DNA from: Clostridiales bacterium
GTDB lineage: Bacteria; Bacillota; Clostridia; Lachnospirales; Lachnospiraceae
NCBI GenBank assembly: GCA_021204765.1
Contig: JAJPYU010000066.1
Location: 1 to 5,552, forward strand
Direction of reading: 5' to 3'
Length of the DNA stretch: 5,552 bases
Both the position numbers and the translations under genes were made by a program. This document shows positions 4,778-5,552 of the stretch, one piece after another (the first letter of the stretch is position 1; every line of letters starts with the position of its first letter). The notes under the pieces are model-generated. The model saw only the letters and a program-made list of their open reading frames with translations, was not told where the DNA came from and made no database searches.

Positions 4778-5552
4778 TCAGGCGCACTTGCTTGTCTCAG
4801 CCGGGTTTACGTGTATCATTACATGCTTGATGTCGGGGAAATCCCTTTCCACGTCCGAGTGAACCCGCTCTGCGATGGCGTGAGCCTGCCTGAGAGAACT
4901 GTTGCCGTCCACACCTATCTCCAGATCCACATATATTTTATTTCCGAACATTCTGGACTGGAGCATATCCACGCTGACCACATCCGCGTGGGAGCTGATG
5001 CAGCTGGCCAGCTGCTCCTCGTAGCCTTCACTGCAGGAGGTATCCAACATTCCGGACAGGGCGTTCTTCAAGATGATCACCGCAGTTCTGGCAATAAATA
5101 CGCAGATAGCCAGGCTGGCCACGGAATCCATGATTGGGAATCCCAGCATGGAGAAGCCGATACCAATGAGCGAGCCAATAGATGACAGGGCATCCGACCT
5201 GTGATGCATGGCGTCAGCGATAAAGGCAGAAGAATTTATCTTATTTGCCCGGTTTAAGGTATAACGGCACATCAGTTCCTTGCCGACTATGGAAATGACG
5301 GCGGCACAAAGGGCAAAATATCCGGGATGCTCAGTAATCTCATAGCTTCCGGTGACTATGGCTGAGATGCCTGCCCAGCCTATGCCGAAGGCAGTGAGCA
5401 TAAGGATGATGCCCAGCACCAGGGAGGCTACGCACTCCATGCGCTCATGGCCGTAAGGGTGCCGCTCGTCCGCAACCTTTCCGGATACCTTCACACCCAC
5501 AAGAGCGATGAGGGTAGTGAATACATCCGAGAAAGAATGGACGGCATCCGAG
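4778..5552 (-). CDS. Cation diffusion facilitator family transporter (5' end beyond the window)
   Basis: This inner-membrane transporter probably exports divalent metal (Zn, Fe, Mn or similar) in exchange for protons. The reading frame is open to the right edge, so the N-terminus with TM1 is missing; 257 residues are visible. It enters in TM2 with SDAVHSFSDVFTT, carrying an HxxxD metal site. HPYGHERMEC follows at the cytoplasmic loop, then TM3 and TM4, then TM5 with a second HxxxD (HHRSD, about 5192-5206) and TM6. The last roughly 80 residues form the cytoplasmic dimerisation domain, with AHAIAERVHSDVE and HVMIHVNP near the end. The GTG at 5500 is not the true start, since the conserved TM2 lies upstream of it. 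The metal cannot be decided from this sequence. It is convergent with rpe and so belongs to a separate transcription unit. Confidence 0.94.
   Translation of the reverse strand, partial: SDAVHSFSDVFTTLIALVGVKVSGKVADERHPYGHERMECVASLVLGIILMLTAFGIGWAGISAIVTGSYEITEHPGYFALCAAVISIVGKELMCRYTLNRANKINSSAFIADAMHHRSDALSSIGSLIGIGFSMLGFPIMDSVASLAICVFIARTAVIILKNALSGMLDTSCSEGYEEQLASCISSHADVVSVDMLQSRMFGNKIYVDLEIGVDGNSSLRQAHAIAERVHSDVERDFPDIKHVMIHVNPAETSKCA

Noticed and set aside
4811..5185. A 124-codon + strand open frame opposite the transporter gene
   Set aside because: The - strand frame here encodes clear CDF transmembrane and dimerisation segments; the + frame is its antisense shadow.
4778..5500. GTG at 5500 as the start of a complete 240-residue transporter
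   Set aside because: The frame continues open to the window edge and encodes the conserved TM2 segment SDAVHSFSDV upstream, so the gene is cut by the window rather than starting there.

Overview
The window looks like chromosomal DNA from an anaerobic, fermentative Firmicute, most likely a Clostridia or Lachnospiraceae-type gut bacterium. Three things suggest this: strong AGGAGG-type ribosome binding sites, moderate GC content, and a 4-hydroxybutyryl-CoA dehydratase that closely resembles the Clostridium aminobutyricum enzyme as I remember it. No alignment could be run, so the taxonomic placement is an inference.

Six genes on the + strand run in the order rpiB, abfD, NifU-like protein, small Cys-rich CGGCNP protein, 4-hydroxybutyrate-type CoA-transferase, rpe. 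A seventh gene on the - strand, a cation diffusion facilitator, converges on rpe and runs off the right edge. The functional core (about 515-3928) activates 4-hydroxybutyrate to its CoA thioester and dehydrates it to crotonyl-CoA, the entry to butyrate from GABA or succinate semialdehyde. Between these two enzymes sit a solo NifU C-terminal domain, a plausible Fe-S carrier for the [4Fe-4S] dehydratase, and an 89-residue protein of unknown function with six cysteines. Neither 4-hydroxybutyrate dehydrogenase nor succinate-semialdehyde dehydrogenase is in the window. The two flanking enzymes, ribose-5-phosphate isomerase B and ribulose-phosphate 3-epimerase, belong to pentose-phosphate metabolism.

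The non-coding DNA is short but structured. A near-consensus SigA promoter (TTGATA-N17-TATAAT) lies between abfD and the NifU-like gene, and its -35 box is exactly in the loop of a 12-bp inverted repeat, which suggests an operator. The CoA-transferase/rpe gap holds a 71-bp near-continuous hairpin with perfect 18-bp arms, resembling a MITE or an mRNA processing/stability element. A clear intrinsic terminator follows rpe. No rRNA, tRNA, CRISPR array or complete insertion sequence was seen, and no gene-free stretch exceeds 300 bases.

The most unusual points are the uncharacterised Cys-rich protein with its NifU-like partner inside a 4-hydroxybutyrate cluster, the promoter/dyad overlap, and the 71-bp palindromic element.
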